This document shows, one piece after another, positions 34,515 to 35,835 of a DNA stretch of 35,835 bases. Numbering within the stretch: position 1 is the first letter of the stretch; each line of letters begins with the position of its first letter. The position numbers and the translations under genes are program-made. The notes below the pieces were generated by a model that saw nothing but the letters and a program-made list of their open reading frames with translations, did not search any database and was not told the origin of the DNA. Source of the DNA: an uncultured Verrucomicrobiales bacterium (GTDB taxonomy: Bacteria; Verrucomicrobiota; Verrucomicrobiia; Verrucomicrobiales; DEV007); contig CALAHF010000137.1 in NCBI GenBank assembly GCA_937891465.1, positions 1 through 35,835 on the forward strand. Direction: 5' to 3'.

Positions 34515-35564
34515 ATGAATCCAACCTTTCGTCTTCGATTTCTCGCCACGGCTCTAGCTGTGGTGGCCTCGCTTTACACTCTTGAAGTTGCCAATGCTGG
34601 TGAGAGTGCCTTCTCCGATTTCATAAAGATCGTTGAGCTTCGCGATGCCAAAGACAATGCGGGCGTGGTTGCTGCCTGCCAAAAATATTCAGAAGCACAT
34701 CCCGATTCTGACGGTGCCGCTCATGTTCTCTTCTTTGGGGGAAAGGCCGCGTTTGATCTTAAAAAATACGATGCAGTGATCGACTTGACATCTTCGCTGA
34801 TAGAAGGCCACGAGGGTTTTTGTTTGATGACGGAGACCCGAATGCTTCGCGGCGAGGCTCATCGAATGAAAGAGCAGTGGGCTGAGGCAATTCCCGATTT
34901 TCAGGCAGCCTATGACGGCTTTACTGCAGTTGAAAACGAAGAAGCCCCTCACGCACTTTACCATATCGTTCAGGGGCAGAAGGAGACGGATGAGGCGGAT
35001 GCGGCAAAGAAAAGCTACGACCTCTTGGCCGAAAAGTTTGGAGGCAGTAAATACGTTGCCAGTGCGGCGAAAGTTGTAGGAGCAACTCCGCCCATGGCCA
35101 AAAAGGCTCCCAAGAAAGAAGTGGCGCTCCAAAAGGGAGATCAAGCACCTGACATTGAGTTTTTTCAGCTATCAGACAATACAGGGAAAAAACTCTCCGA
35201 TTTCAAAGGGCAAGTGGTTGTGATCGATTTTTGGGCATCTTGGTGTGGCCCGTGTCAAGCTCCGATGGCCAAAATGCAGGGTTATAGCGAGAGGCATCCG
35301 GAATGGGCGGAGAAAGTAAAATTTGTTGCCTTGAGCATCGACAACGAAGCTAAGACGGCATCTGACCACCTGGCGAAAAAGGGTTGGGACAAGACTTATA
35401 ATGTTTGGGGTGGGGAAGGCGGCTTTAAGTCGGCACCTCCTGTCGCCTACAAAGTGCGCGGAATTCCCACTGCTGCTATCATTGATCAAGAGGGGAAAAT
35501 CGCTGCCTACGGCCATCCTGCCTCGATGGATATTTCAGAAGTCGTTGCTGGACTTCTAAAGTAA
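34515..35564 (+). CDS. TlpA-like thioredoxin-fold protein with N-terminal helical repeats
   Basis: The 349-residue protein has a signal peptide ending at ANA (about residue 28). Residues 30-190 are helical and TPR-like (KYDAVIDLTSSLI, WAEAIPDFQAAYDGF, AKKSYDLLAEKFGG). A thioredoxin domain of the TlpA/ResA type follows, with WCGPC (active Cys244 and Cys247), preceded by VVVIDFWAS and followed by the cis-Pro loop RGIPTAAIID. It is a periplasmic disulfide reductase candidate, in relatives often linked to cytochrome c maturation. It is 50 nt from ftsW and may be co-transcribed, but no functional link to division is shown. Confidence 0.87.
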   Translation: MNPTFRLRFLATALAVVASLYTLEVANAGESAFSDFIKIVELRDAKDNAGVVAACQKYSEAHPDSDGAAHVLFFGGKAAFDLKKYDAVIDLTSSLIEGHEGFCLMTETRMLRGEAHRMKEQWAEAIPDFQAAYDGFTAVENEEAPHALYHIVQGQKETDEADAAKKSYDLLAEKFGGSKYVASAAKVVGATPPMAKKAPKKEVALQKGDQAPDIEFFQLSDNTGKKLSDFKGQVVVIDFWASWCGPCQAPMAKMQGYSERHPEWAEKVKFVALSIDNEAKTASDHLAKKGWDKTYNVWGGEGGFKSAPPVAYKVRGIPTAAIIDQEGKIAAYGHPASMDISEVVAGLLK

Positions 35565-35577
35565 GAAATTACGAAGC

Positions 35578-35621
35578 AACAGGGTTGGTTTGATGAATCA
35601 ACCCTGTTGGATCGAAAAATG
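35578..35621 (+). repeat. 22-nt-period element, locus 5 (strong hairpin form)
   Basis: Unit 1 starts at 35578 (AACAGGGTTGGTTTG) and unit 2 at 35600 (AACCCTGTTGGATCG). With flanking bases, CAACAGGGTTG (35577-35587) and CAACCCTGTTG (35599-35609) pair as a perfect 11-bp stem that extends inward. It lies 13 nt after the thioredoxin stop and may end the transcript, although no T tract follows. The remaining sequence to 35835 shows no gene or clear promoter. Confidence 0.75.
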
Positions 35622-35835
35622 GCAAAAAAATAATTCACAATGTATTTACAAATATGTTGCATTGTAACGTCATCAGACATTTGAGACGAGAGTATTGCTT
35701 TAAGCGTTCCCACCCATCAGAACGGAACATAAATTCGTGAGAGTCTTGGAAGCTTGGTGCCCCCTCCCTCCCATCATTCGATGATCATAAACAGCAACGG
35801 TCGATATCTGCGAAACGCCTTCTCTCTCTTTGAGA

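Overview
The window looks like chromosome of a Verrucomicrobia-type (PVC superphylum) bacterium. The evidence is secreted type I sulfatases, a multi-haem cytochrome with a PA14 insert next to a sorbosone-dehydrogenase-like propeller, a DUF3500 protein, an EF-hand alpha/beta hydrolase, and a division and cell wall (dcw) cluster with meso-DAP chemistry. The phylum is inferred from gene content only; there is no rRNA or tRNA gene. Most genes lack a Shine-Dalgarno sequence, so several starts were chosen from signal peptides or family length.

Layout. Positions 1-97 hold the start of a secreted-protein gene leaving the left edge on the minus strand. Positions 246-589 are a compact unit for a 71-residue basic protein with promoter, strong ribosome binding site and terminator. 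Positions 733-7834 are minus-strand: a lipoprotein polysaccharide deacetylase with its own promoter, then (in transcription order) a zinc alcohol dehydrogenase, a five-haem cytochrome/PA14 protein and a propeller protein. Positions 8049-17215 form a catabolic-looking island: two sulfatases, a proline-iminopeptidase-like lipoprotein, a DUF3500 protein, an EF-hand esterase-like hydrolase and a sodium:solute symporter. Positions 17193-22916 hold a histidine phosphatase, an M23 peptidase with PKD domains, a 5'-truncated cytochrome P450, a zinc alcohol dehydrogenase, an AraC regulator broken by a one-base frameshift, and an SGNH hydrolase. Positions 22917-23684 are a repeat-rich gap carrying the probable dcw promoter. 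Positions 23685-34464 are rsmH, ftsL-like, ftsI, murE, murF, mraY, murD, a membrane LysM protein and ftsW, all on the plus strand, followed by a TlpA-like thioredoxin to 35564.

How the genes may work together. The sulfatases, deacetylase, SGNH and alpha/beta hydrolases and symporter fit use of sulfated or acylated polysaccharides, with the cytochrome/propeller pair as a possible periplasmic sugar-oxidising module. The P450-ADH-AraC block resembles an oxidative demethylation locus that appears to be decaying. The dcw genes make UDP-MurNAc-pentapeptide, load it on lipid carrier and polymerise it at the septum; the LysM protein between murD and ftsW is a candidate divisome part.

The most unusual non-coding signal is a two-unit element with an exact 22-nt period at five intergenic loci. 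Each unit starts with AAC(AGG or CCT)GTT or a close variant and ends in a TCG-containing tail. In two loci the second unit carries the flipped core, giving hairpins; in the others both units point the same way. A separate 43-nt repeat lies before two neighbouring secreted-protein genes.
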